From JAZDGX01 sp043806645 (lineage in GTDB: Bacteria > Eisenbacteria > RBG-16-71-46 > CAIMUX01 > WJJG01): a stretch of DNA of 11,753 bases. Below the pieces are notes generated by a model. That model saw only the letters and a list, made by a program, of their open reading frames with translations, did not search any database and was not told the origin of the DNA. Positions 1 to 5,203 of this stretch are shown here, one piece after another; positions within the stretch are counted from its first letter, which is position 1; each line of letters begins with the position of its first letter. Made by a program: the position numbers and the translations under genes. The DNA lies in contig JAZDGX010000117.1 in NCBI GenBank assembly GCA_043806645.1, positions 1-11,753 on the forward strand, given 5' to 3'.

Positions 1-96
1 ATCTTCGATCGTCTTGCGCACCGCCTCGATCTCGCGATCGACGCCCGACTCGTCCAGATCCGGATGCAAGATGAATACCGTCTCGTAGTCCCTCAC
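1..96 (-). CDS. rpsF: 30S ribosomal protein S6, N-terminal part (runs off the window)
   Basis: This is the first 32 codons of ribosomal protein S6, a small-subunit protein that pairs with S18 on 16S rRNA. The translation begins with a GTG at 94-96 and reads MRDYETVFILHPDLDESG, which matches the S6 N-terminus (M-R-x-Y-E-T-x-F-I-x-x-P-x-L). The rest of the gene lies outside the window. A purine-rich Shine-Dalgarno stretch (AAGGGGG, around 108-114) sits about a dozen bases upstream and supports the GTG start; no in-frame ATG precedes it. It lies downstream of pth across a 196-bp gap that carries its own candidate promoter, so it probably opens a separate rpsF-rpsR-rplI type operon. The family call is firm despite the short length. 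The downstream partners are inferred from usual gene order. Confidence 0.9.
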   Translation of the reverse strand, partial: MRDYETVFILHPDLDESGVDREIEAVRKTIED

Positions 97-124
97 GGGC
101 TGATCCCCCTTGATCCCTCACGCC

Positions 125-145
125 GCCATGCGTTGCGCCGCAGGC
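125..145 (-). other. Leader hairpin upstream of rpsF
   Basis: On the minus strand, GCC-T-GCG (145-139) pairs with CGC-A-(T)-GGC (132-125) around a six-base loop, GCGCAA. This gives seven base pairs with one bulged T. It lies between the candidate promoter and the rpsF start, ending about 28 bases before the GTG. Many bacteria control rpsF with an S6:S18-binding leader RNA. Whether this hairpin is one cannot be decided by eye, so the regulatory role is inference. Confidence 0.35.
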
Positions 146-167
146 TTCGCAAACCCCAAAGTTACCA

Positions 168-197
168 ATTAAGCCCGATCGTCGCACCCTTTGTCAA
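168..197 (-). promoter_or_regulatory. Candidate sigma70-type promoter for rpsF
   Basis: On the minus strand a perfect -35 hexamer TTGACA (197-192) is followed by an 18-bp spacer and CTTAAT (173-168), four of six matches to TATAAT. It falls in the only AT-richer stretch between pth and rpsF. Predicted transcription would start near 160-161, giving a leader of about 65 nt before the rpsF GTG. The rest of the pth-rpsF gap (97-292) holds the leader hairpin and no gene that I can see. Confidence 0.55.
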
Positions 198-292
198 GCG
201 CCCTACGGCCCCCGGAAGGGCCGGATGACCTCGTGCAGGCGCAGGCTCAGCGGGGCGAAGACGAGCGAACCGAGCGGCGACCCGCACCCTAC

Positions 293-907
293 CTACTCGC
301 CCGCCGGGAGCGATGCATCCCCCTCCCGCTCCTCCCAAGGCGCGGGAAGCCCGTTGTACCGATCCATCGCGGCCGTCAGGCCCCGCGTCAGCAGCACCTC
401 GAGCGCATCGACGGCCCGCGCAACCATCCGTTCCATGTTCGTCCATTCCACGGGCGTGAACTCATCCAGCACATGTTCGACCGCGTCGGCGCCCTCGCGC
501 GGCCGTCCGACCCCCACGCGCATGCGCGCGACCGACGCCGGGGCGAGTGCCGCGAGCACCGAGTGGAGACCCCGGTGACCGCCCGCGCCGCCCTCGCCCC
601 GCAGACGCAGGCGCCCGAGCGGCAGATCCATGTCGTCCAGGATCACGAAGAGCTCGTTCGGACCGGCGCCGCCGCCCATGACCTCCGTCACCGCGTCGCC
701 GCTGCGATTCATGAAGGTCATCGGGCGCACGAGGCTATGCCGCGCGCGCCCGATCTGCACGCTCGCAATCACGGCCGCGCGCTGGCGCCGCCAGCGCCCG
801 CCACCCCACCGCCGGCGGGCCTCCTCCACGACCAGGAACCCCGCGTTGTGACGCGTCCGCGCATACTCCGTTCCGGGGTTTCCCAGCCCCACGATGATCA
901 CGGCCAC
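293..907 (-). CDS. pth: Peptidyl-tRNA hydrolase
   Basis: This enzyme cleaves peptidyl-tRNA released by stalled ribosomes, recycling tRNA in the cytoplasm. The 204-residue protein has the family's usual length and hallmarks: IIVGLGNPG at 4-12, RHNAGF at 19-24 with catalytic His20, PMTFMNRSG at 62-70 with Asn67, and VILDDMDLP at 88-96 with the catalytic-site Asp. The loop usually written GGHNGL reads GGHRGL here (109-114), so the Asn that contacts substrate in the E. coli enzyme is Arg; I recall this variant from other natural homologues. The start is GTG at 905-907, fixed by the conserved N-terminus; the ribosome site upstream (GGGAAG) is modest. It follows rplY by 28 bp, a very common pairing, and is probably the last gene of the tRNA-Gln/prs transcript. 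Confidence 0.95.
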   Translation of the reverse strand: MAVIIVGLGNPGTEYARTRHNAGFLVVEEARRRWGGGRWRRQRAAVIASVQIGRARHSLVRPMTFMNRSGDAVTEVMGGGAGPNELFVILDDMDLPLGRLRLRGEGGAGGHRGLHSVLAALAPASVARMRVGVGRPREGADAVEHVLDEFTPVEWTNMERMVARAVDALEVLLTRGLTAAMDRYNGLPAPWEEREGDASLPAGE

Positions 908-935
908 GCTTCCCGCCGCGTAGGCGCGGGCCCGC

Positions 936-1652
936 TCAGGACTTCGACTTCGACTTCCCCTTGTCCTTCTCTCTGTCCCTGTCTTTGTCTTTGTCCCTGT
1001 CCTTGTCCTTCTCTTTCTCTTCGCCCGCCTCGGGCACCGCCGCTTCGCCCGCCTCGGGCACCGCCGCGGCCACCACCTCTTCCTCCGCCGCCGCGCGGCC
1101 GAGGACCGCGACGATCACCCGATCCTCCGGAGTCACGATGCGCACGCCCTCGGCCCGCACATCCCTGGCGTGGATCGATTGCCCGACGTGCAGCGCGCTC
1201 GCGTCGACTTCGATGTAGTCGGGCGCTTCGAGCGGCAGGCACTCCACTTCCAGATCGCGCAGCACGTGATCCTGGAAGCCACCCTCGTTCTTCACCCCCT
1301 CGGCAACGCCCGTCACACGCACGGGCACGGTCAGCCGCACCGGCCGATCGAGCGAGATGTGCATGAAATCCACATGCCAGGTCTCGGAGGTGGCCGGATG
1401 GCGCTGGACCTCCTTGATCAGGACCTTGAGGCCCTCCCCGCCGCTCGCATCGAGCTTCAGGTCGACCACCACGGCCCCCTGGGACGCACGGCGCAGTACC
1501 TTCTCGAAACTGCGCGCCTCGACGGCGATGAGTTTGTTCTCCCCGCCCGGCCCGTAGATGACGCCGGGGAAATACCCTTGGGCGCGCAGGCGATGCGCCG
1601 CTCCCTTCCCCTTCTCCTCGCGGGTCCGCCCCGCCAGCTCGATCAGAGCCAT
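936..1652 (-). CDS. rplY: 50S ribosomal protein L25 / general stress protein Ctc, with charged tail
   Basis: L25 binds 5S rRNA in the large ribosomal subunit. Residues 1-95 form the L25 RNA-binding domain (for example FPGVIYGPGG at 28-37, ending near ETWHVDFMHI). About residues 100-185 match the C-terminal beta domain of the long TL5/Ctc form. At 238 residues it is longer than most Ctc proteins because of its tail. AAVPEAGE occurs twice in tandem (196-203, 204-211). Residues 212-231 then alternate acidic and basic without a break, and the protein ends in GKSKSKS. The start is ATG with a strong Shine-Dalgarno (AAGGAGG) a few bases upstream. It lies 97 bp after prs and 28 bp before pth, the usual prs-rplY-pth order. 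Confidence 0.94.
   Translation of the reverse strand: MALIELAGRTREEKGKGAAHRLRAQGYFPGVIYGPGGENKLIAVEARSFEKVLRRASQGAVVVDLKLDASGGEGLKVLIKEVQRHPATSETWHVDFMHISLDRPVRLTVPVRVTGVAEGVKNEGGFQDHVLRDLEVECLPLEAPDYIEVDASALHVGQSIHARDVRAEGVRIVTPEDRVIVAVLGRAAAEEEVVAAAVPEAGEAAVPEAGEEKEKDKDRDKDKDRDREKDKGKSKSKS
1020..1067 (-). repeat. Perfect tandem duplication of a 24-bp unit inside rplY
   Basis: Positions 1020-1043 and 1044-1067 are identical 24-base copies, each encoding AAVPEAGE in L25. The perfect identity at DNA level points to a recent duplication in a region free to change length. It directly precedes the purine-rich, six-base-periodic stretch that encodes the alternating charged tail. Confidence 0.9.
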
Positions 1653-1751
1653 CGAAGTCCTTCCTCCTTCCCCATGCTGCGGTTCGTCGCCAGCCCGGTC
1701 GGGCGCATTGCCTCGGGCGATGGAATCGAACGGATCAGACGAAACAACGAA

Positions 1752-2687
1752 TCAATCGAAAAGGCCGCTGAGCGACCGCTCCTCGTGAATGCGCACGACC
1801 GCCTCGCCCAGCAGGTCGCCCACCGTGAGCACGCGCAGGCGCTCACCCAATCCGCCTGCCGCCGCCGGAATCGTATCGGTGACCACCAGCTGCTCCAAGT
1901 CCGCCTCCTGCAGGTTCTGCAGGGCCGGCCCCGAGAAGCAGGGATGGGTGCAACCGGCGTAGACCTTGCGCGCGCCCCGTTTCTTCAGCGCCAGCGACGC
2001 GTTGCGGATCGTTCCCGCCGTCGAGATCAGATCGTCGATGAGCAGCACGTTGTGGCCGTCGACGTCGCCGATGATCTCGGTCACTTCCGAGGCATCGGGG
2101 GTCGCGCGGCGCTTGTTGATGACGGCGAGCGAGGCTCCCAGTCGCTTGGAATAGGCCCGGGCCATCTTGACCGCGCCGACATCGGGCGCGGCCACGACGA
2201 GGTCTTCGATCGCCAGATCGCGGAAGTGGCCCGCCAGCACCGGGGCGGCGTACATGTGATCGAAGGGGATGTCGAAGAACCCCTGGATCTGGGGGGAATG
2301 CAGATCCATCGTCAGCACGCGGTCCGCCCCCGCGACGGTGATCAGATTGGCCACCAGTTTGGCCGAGATCGGCGCCCGCGGCTTGTCCTTGCGGTCCTGC
2401 CGGGCATACCCGAAGTAGGGGATCACCGCGGTGACCCGATCCGCCGAAGCCCTCCGCGATGCGTCGATCATGATCAGCAGCTCGATCAGGTTCTCGGCCG
2501 GCGGAAAGGTGGGCTGGATGACGAACACGTCGCAGCCGCGGATGTTCTCCCGGATCTGGACGTTGATCTCTCCGTCCGAGAAGCGGCCGACCTCGATCTG
2601 GCCGAGCGGTACCCCGGCATAGGTGGCCACGCGCTGCGCCAGGGCGCGATTCGCGTTTCCCGCGAACAGCCGCAGGGAATCGATCAT
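1752..2687 (-). CDS. prs: Ribose-phosphate pyrophosphokinase (PRPP synthase)
   Basis: Prs transfers pyrophosphate from ATP to ribose 5-phosphate, giving PRPP for nucleotides, His, Trp, NAD and prenyl-phosphoribose. The 311-residue length matches class I enzymes. Visible motifs are GRFSDGEINVQI (34-45), YFGYARQDRK (91-100), LTMDLHSPQIQGFFDIP (125-141), the catalytic-loop KRR (192-194) and the PRPP loop IDDLISTAGTI (217-227). The segment usually reading PVNDNLMELL is one residue shorter here (PAENLIELL). The ATG at 2685-2687 is supported by GAGGGAG about ten bases upstream; the frame stays open further upstream only by reading through the tRNA gene, which is not credible. It lies 34 bp after tRNA-Gln, and the tRNA promoter probably transcribes it. 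Confidence 0.96.
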   Translation of the reverse strand: MIDSLRLFAGNANRALAQRVATYAGVPLGQIEVGRFSDGEINVQIRENIRGCDVFVIQPTFPPAENLIELLIMIDASRRASADRVTAVIPYFGYARQDRKDKPRAPISAKLVANLITVAGADRVLTMDLHSPQIQGFFDIPFDHMYAAPVLAGHFRDLAIEDLVVAAPDVGAVKMARAYSKRLGASLAVINKRRATPDASEVTEIIGDVDGHNVLLIDDLISTAGTIRNASLALKKRGARKVYAGCTHPCFSGPALQNLQEADLEQLVVTDTIPAAAGGLGERLRVLTVGDLLGEAVVRIHEERSLSGLFD

Positions 2688-2721
2688 CGTCGGAACACTC
2701 CCTCGGTTACCGGCCGATCGG

Positions 2722-2793
2722 CTGGGGCGGGAGGATTCGAACCTCCGAATGCAGGGACCAAAACCCTGTGCCTTTCCGCTTGGCGACGCCCCA
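2722..2793 (-). tRNA. tRNA-Gln (anticodon UUG)
   Basis: A 72-base cloverleaf reads on the minus strand. The acceptor stem is TGGGGCG (2793-2787) with CGCCCCA (2729-2723) and discriminator G at 2722. The anticodon stem is CAGGG/CCCTG around loop TTTTGGT, giving anticodon TTG, which reads CAA. The T arm is GGAGG-TTCGAAT-CCTCC. The weak U1-A72 end pair is a known identity feature of bacterial tRNA-Gln. CCA is not encoded (the bases after the discriminator are CCG), so it must be added by tRNA nucleotidyltransferase. The gene sits between spoVG and prs. Confidence 0.96.
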
Positions 2794-2808
2794 GGAACCA
2801 AACGAAGG

Positions 2809-2837
2809 ATTTTACGGTCCCGGGCCGAGAAAGCCAA
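2809..2837 (-). promoter_or_regulatory. Candidate sigma70-type promoter for tRNA-Gln and prs
   Basis: On the minus strand, TTGGCT (2837-2832) and TAAAAT (2814-2809; five of six matches to TATAAT) are separated by exactly 17 bp. The -10 box ends 15 bp before the tRNA 5' end, so the primary transcript would carry a leader of only about eight bases. Position and spacing are what a tRNA promoter should show. Confidence 0.65.
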
Positions 2838-2857
2838 CGCCAAAACCTGCTTCTCTG

Positions 2858-2888
2858 CCCCTTCCTTCCCGCCCTCCCACCGCCCCCC
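2858..2888 (-). other. G-quadruplex motif upstream of the tRNA-Gln promoter
   Basis: On the minus strand five G-runs of at least three occur in 31 bases, at 2888-2883, 2878-2876, 2874-2872, 2870-2868 and 2861-2858. The loops are 4, 1, 1 and 6 bases. This satisfies the canonical G3+N1-7 pattern with one run to spare. It lies about 20 bp upstream of the -35 box in otherwise featureless DNA between the spoVG terminator and the promoter. The motif is seen; folding and function are not shown. Confidence 0.5.
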
Positions 2889-2967
2889 GCCGGGCGCGGG
2901 CCTCGCCCCGCCCTGGGACCGCATCCATTTCGCGGGCCCGCAGGCTCCGCCGGTTCAATTCCCATCC

Positions 2968-3004
2968 AAAGAAGAGGCCGCCGGCGGGATACCCACGAGC
3001 GGCC
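2968..3004 (-). terminator. Terminator-like hairpin after spoVG
   Basis: On the minus strand GGCCGC (3004-2999) pairs with GCGGCC (2981-2976). A short inner GGG/CCC stem lies in the loop, and the hairpin is followed at once by TCTTCTTT (2975-2968). It begins about 25 bases after the spoVG stop, and the next promoter belongs to tRNA-Gln. It therefore plausibly ends the recA-alaS-ispE-spoVG transcript. The U-tract is interrupted by two C residues, so efficiency is uncertain. Confidence 0.5.
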
Positions 3005-3029
3005 CATTCTTTCACCGTGTGCAGAGACC

Positions 3030-3302
3030 TCAGTCGACCAGCACGTGGCCTTCAACCTCCTGCCGGTAATGACTCAGGATCTCATCCTCCATCCAGCGCC
3101 GAGTCTCGTTGTTGATCGGATGAGCGATGTCTTGGAAGGTTTCATCCGACCGCTTGCGACTGGGCATGGCGACAAACATGCCCCGGTTGCCCTGGATGAT
3201 CTTGAGCCCACGGATGACGAAGCAGTTGTCGAGGGTGATGCTCACGAACGCCTTCAACTTCTCGTCATCCCGAAGCGAAACACGAACCTCCGTAATCTTC
3301 AT
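3030..3302 (-). CDS. spoVG: SpoVG family nucleic-acid-binding regulator
   Basis: SpoVG proteins are small DNA/RNA-binding regulators, first known from Bacillus sporulation and division control but also found in spirochaetes and delta-proteobacteria that do not make endospores. The 90-residue product has the whole family core: MKITEVRVSL at the start, KAFVSITLDNCFVIRGLKII (17-36), then GNRGMFVAMPSRK and DIAHPIN. It continues into the helical region that carries the basic nucleic-acid-binding residues. The start is ATG with AAGGTGG upstream. It follows ispE by 120 bp, a gap containing a 7-bp hairpin (3386-3405), and is followed by a terminator-like structure. Its G+C is about 55% by my count, clearly below neighbouring genes. 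The target in this organism is unknown. Confidence 0.93.
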   Translation of the reverse strand: MKITEVRVSLRDDEKLKAFVSITLDNCFVIRGLKIIQGNRGMFVAMPSRKRSDETFQDIAHPINNETRRWMEDEILSHYRQEVEGHVLVD

Positions 3303-3385
3303 GGACTCACCACCTTGCCTCTGATCAGCGCGCCATCATCCATCCGCATGACGAACACGATCACCGATGGCCCGCCGACCGCCCG

Positions 3386-3405
3386 GATCCACATCCCTGT
3401 GGATC
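3386..3405 (-). other. Hairpin in the ispE-spoVG gap
   Basis: A perfect seven-base inverted repeat (GATCCAC ... GTGGATC on the minus strand) encloses a six-base loop, AGGGAT, just downstream of the ispE stop and about 85 bp before spoVG. No U-tract follows, so it is not an obvious intrinsic terminator. RNA stabilisation, attenuation or protein binding are possible; none is demonstrated. Confidence 0.35.
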
Positions 3406-3422
3406 TAGCTGCTGCACCACGG

Positions 3423-4298
3423 TCACTCTTGGACTTCGATCCACCCCTGGTTGGAGGTTTCCACTTCGAAGGCCCGCCATCCCTTCCCTTCGGCCTCGCG
3501 CCGGACGCGGTGCGCCGGCAGGCCTTTCGGACATCGACCGACCCAGGCGGATCCACTCCCCGCGAGAACGACTCCAACCATTCCGAGATCGAGCATCCAG
3601 GCTTTGATCTCCCCGGCTTCGGAGCGGACGCTCATCGCTGCGCTCTCGAGATCATTGAACATCCATGCCAGGACACCGGAAAGATCTCGCTTCGCTAGAC
3701 AGCTCTGAACCATGTTAATGCGACTCTCATCCGCCGTCAATCCGCTTCCGACACCCCCATAGACCTCCGCCGTCCCCAATCCCCACGGAGGCTTTATGAT
3801 AGCCCATCTTGACGGCGGAAGGCCTTCCACGGCCTCCGTCCGCTCGCCCCTGCCCCGGCAGCGCCGCGTCCCGCCGCGAATGAAAAACGGCACATCCGAG
3901 CCGACATCCGCAGCAACTGCTTCGAGTTCAGAAGGTTCCCGTCCGAGTCCCCAGATCCGGTCGGCCGCCGCGAGGGCGCAGGCGGCATCGGCGCTGCCGC
4001 CCCCCAGCCCAGCCTGGGCGGGAATGTGCTTTTCGATGCGGATCTTCAGACCCGCCCGCACGCCGTAGCGATCTCGAAGCAGTTCCAGCGCCTTCCAGGC
4101 CAGATTCGCCCGGCCCGACGGCACCCCGGCCGCCTCGCACTCGACAATGAGCTCCGCGCTCGCGAGAGGCTCGCAGAACAGGTCGTCGGCCAAGCTGATC
4201 GATTGCAGGATGGTGTCGATCTCGTGGTAGCCGTCCTCCCGCTTCCCGAGCACGCCGAGGCAGAGGTTGAACTTTCCGAAGGCCCGGAAACGCCGCAT
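3423..4298 (-). CDS. ispE: 4-(cytidine 5'-diphospho)-2-C-methyl-D-erythritol kinase
   Basis: IspE is a GHMP-fold kinase that phosphorylates CDP-methylerythritol in the MEP route to IPP and DMAPP. The 291-residue protein shows the substrate motif AFGKFNLCLGVLGKREDGYH (6-25, catalytic-region Lys9), the ATP-binding PAQAGLGGGSADAA (93-106), GSDVPFF with the catalytic Asp at 135, and the C-terminal GHMP motif LAGSGSA. The ATG at 4296-4298 is chosen because it immediately precedes the conserved start and has GGGAAGG upstream. A start 22 codons earlier would overlap the preceding gene and add unconserved residues. It lies 26 bp after the prenyltransferase. The 3' part, below about 3780, has lower G+C than the 5' part. 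Confidence 0.95.
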   Translation of the reverse strand: MRRFRAFGKFNLCLGVLGKREDGYHEIDTILQSISLADDLFCEPLASAELIVECEAAGVPSGRANLAWKALELLRDRYGVRAGLKIRIEKHIPAQAGLGGGSADAACALAAADRIWGLGREPSELEAVAADVGSDVPFFIRGGTRRCRGRGERTEAVEGLPPSRWAIIKPPWGLGTAEVYGGVGSGLTADESRINMVQSCLAKRDLSGVLAWMFNDLESAAMSVRSEAGEIKAWMLDLGMVGVVLAGSGSAWVGRCPKGLPAHRVRREAEGKGWRAFEVETSNQGWIEVQE

Positions 4299-4324
4299 CT
4301 TCCCTGCCTTCCCGCGAGCGGTTG

Positions 4325-5203
4325 CTAGGGCCAATACACCAGCGCCAGGGTCGCCAGCGCCCACAGGGCGACATTGGCGAGCAGGGGGCCGTCCCGGAAG
4401 AGCAGTTCCGACGGGGCCCCGCCGTCGCCCTTGCGATAGACCAGATAGAGATAGCGGAAGATGCCGTAGACGACGAAAGGAATGGTCGCCACCATTCGAT
4501 TGGAGGGCACATGCTCGGCGGTCGCCGGAGAGATGGTGTAGATGGCGTAGGCGAGCACGGTGGCACTGGTCACGACAGGCACGAGCTGGTCCAGCAGCGC
4601 CGGCGGATACTCCGCAAGGGTCGACCGGTGCAACTCGGCCTCCCCGGAAAGCGTCGTCCGCTCATGCCGTCGCTTGCCGACGGCGATGAACAGGGCAAGA
4701 AAGAACGTGCAGACGAGCAGCCAGGGAGAGAGCTCGGGGGGCGGGTCCAGCGCTTCGACTCCCGCCACCGCGCGCAGGACGAAACCCATGGCGATGGCCA
4801 TCACATCGAGCAGGACGATCTTCTTGAGCAGCAGGCTGTAGAGGAGGTTGAGCAGGACATAGCTGCACGCGATCGCGATCATGGCCGGCCCGAGGGCGAA
4901 GGAGACACCGAAGCCGAGCAGGGCGAGCGTCCCCGCCAGCAGCCAGCCGAGCCATAGCGGCAGCCTGCCGGCCGCGAGCGGGCGCCGCCTCTTGCGCGGA
5001 TGGATGCGATCCCTCTCGAGATCGCGCAGATCGTTGAAGACGTAGCCTGCAGAAGAAAGCAGGCAGAAGGCGACGGTCGCCAGGATCGCGCGGACGACCT
5101 GATCGGACTGGCCGAGCTGCTGGGCGAAGACCACCCCCGCGAGCACGAAGCCGTTCTTGGCCCACTGCCAAGGGCGCATCTCCCGCACGATCGCCCCGAT
5201 CAC
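4325..5203 (-). CDS. UbiA-superfamily prenyltransferase, decaprenyl-phosphate phosphoribosyltransferase type
   Basis: This is a 292-residue, strongly hydrophobic integral membrane protein with about eight to nine likely membrane segments. Its N-terminus (IVREMRPWQWAKN) and first Asp-rich motif (NDLRDLERDRIHPRKRRRP, 57-75, then LAAG) match the group that includes mycobacterial Rv3806c. That enzyme transfers phosphoribose from PRPP to polyprenyl phosphate. The second motif is YSLLLKKIVLLD (122-133), and a later VGKRRHE segment also fits. The GTG start at 5201-5203 overlaps the previous stop as GTGA and has a strong AAAGGGGGAGG ribosome site, which points to translational coupling with the RmlD-like gene. 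An upstream ATG (5266) would lie inside that gene. The family is secure; the exact prenyl and sugar substrates are inferred. Confidence 0.85.
   Translation of the reverse strand: MIGAIVREMRPWQWAKNGFVLAGVVFAQQLGQSDQVVRAILATVAFCLLSSAGYVFNDLRDLERDRIHPRKRRRPLAAGRLPLWLGWLLAGTLALLGFGVSFALGPAMIAIACSYVLLNLLYSLLLKKIVLLDVMAIAMGFVLRAVAGVEALDPPPELSPWLLVCTFFLALFIAVGKRRHERTTLSGEAELHRSTLAEYPPALLDQLVPVVTSATVLAYAIYTISPATAEHVPSNRMVATIPFVVYGIFRYLYLVYRKGDGGAPSELLFRDGPLLANVALWALATLALVYWP

Noticed and set aside
206..223. CGGCCC/GGGCCG hairpin after pth as an intrinsic terminator
   Set aside because: The stem is only six pairs and no U-tract follows on the minus strand. It sits immediately before the candidate rpsF -35 box.
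898..1242. Gly/Arg-rich minus-strand frame overlapping the rplY 3' end
   Set aside because: It is an out-of-frame reading of the repetitive rplY tail and the pth start. It has no family resemblance and no ribosome site.
2688..2924. N-terminal extension of prs by 79 codons
   Set aside because: The frame runs straight through the tRNA-Gln gene and its promoter. The internal ATG at 2687 has a good ribosome site and the conserved Prs start.
2946..2968. Plus-strand T-loop-like sequence (GGTTCAATTCC) suggesting a tRNA remnant or attachment site
   Set aside because: Only two of the five T-stem pairs form, and no anticodon or acceptor arms are present upstream. No integrase or direct repeat is nearby.
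4299..4364. N-terminal extension of ispE by 22 codons
   Set aside because: It would overlap the end of the prenyltransferase gene and adds unconserved residues. The ATG at 4298 fits the family start and has its own ribosome site.
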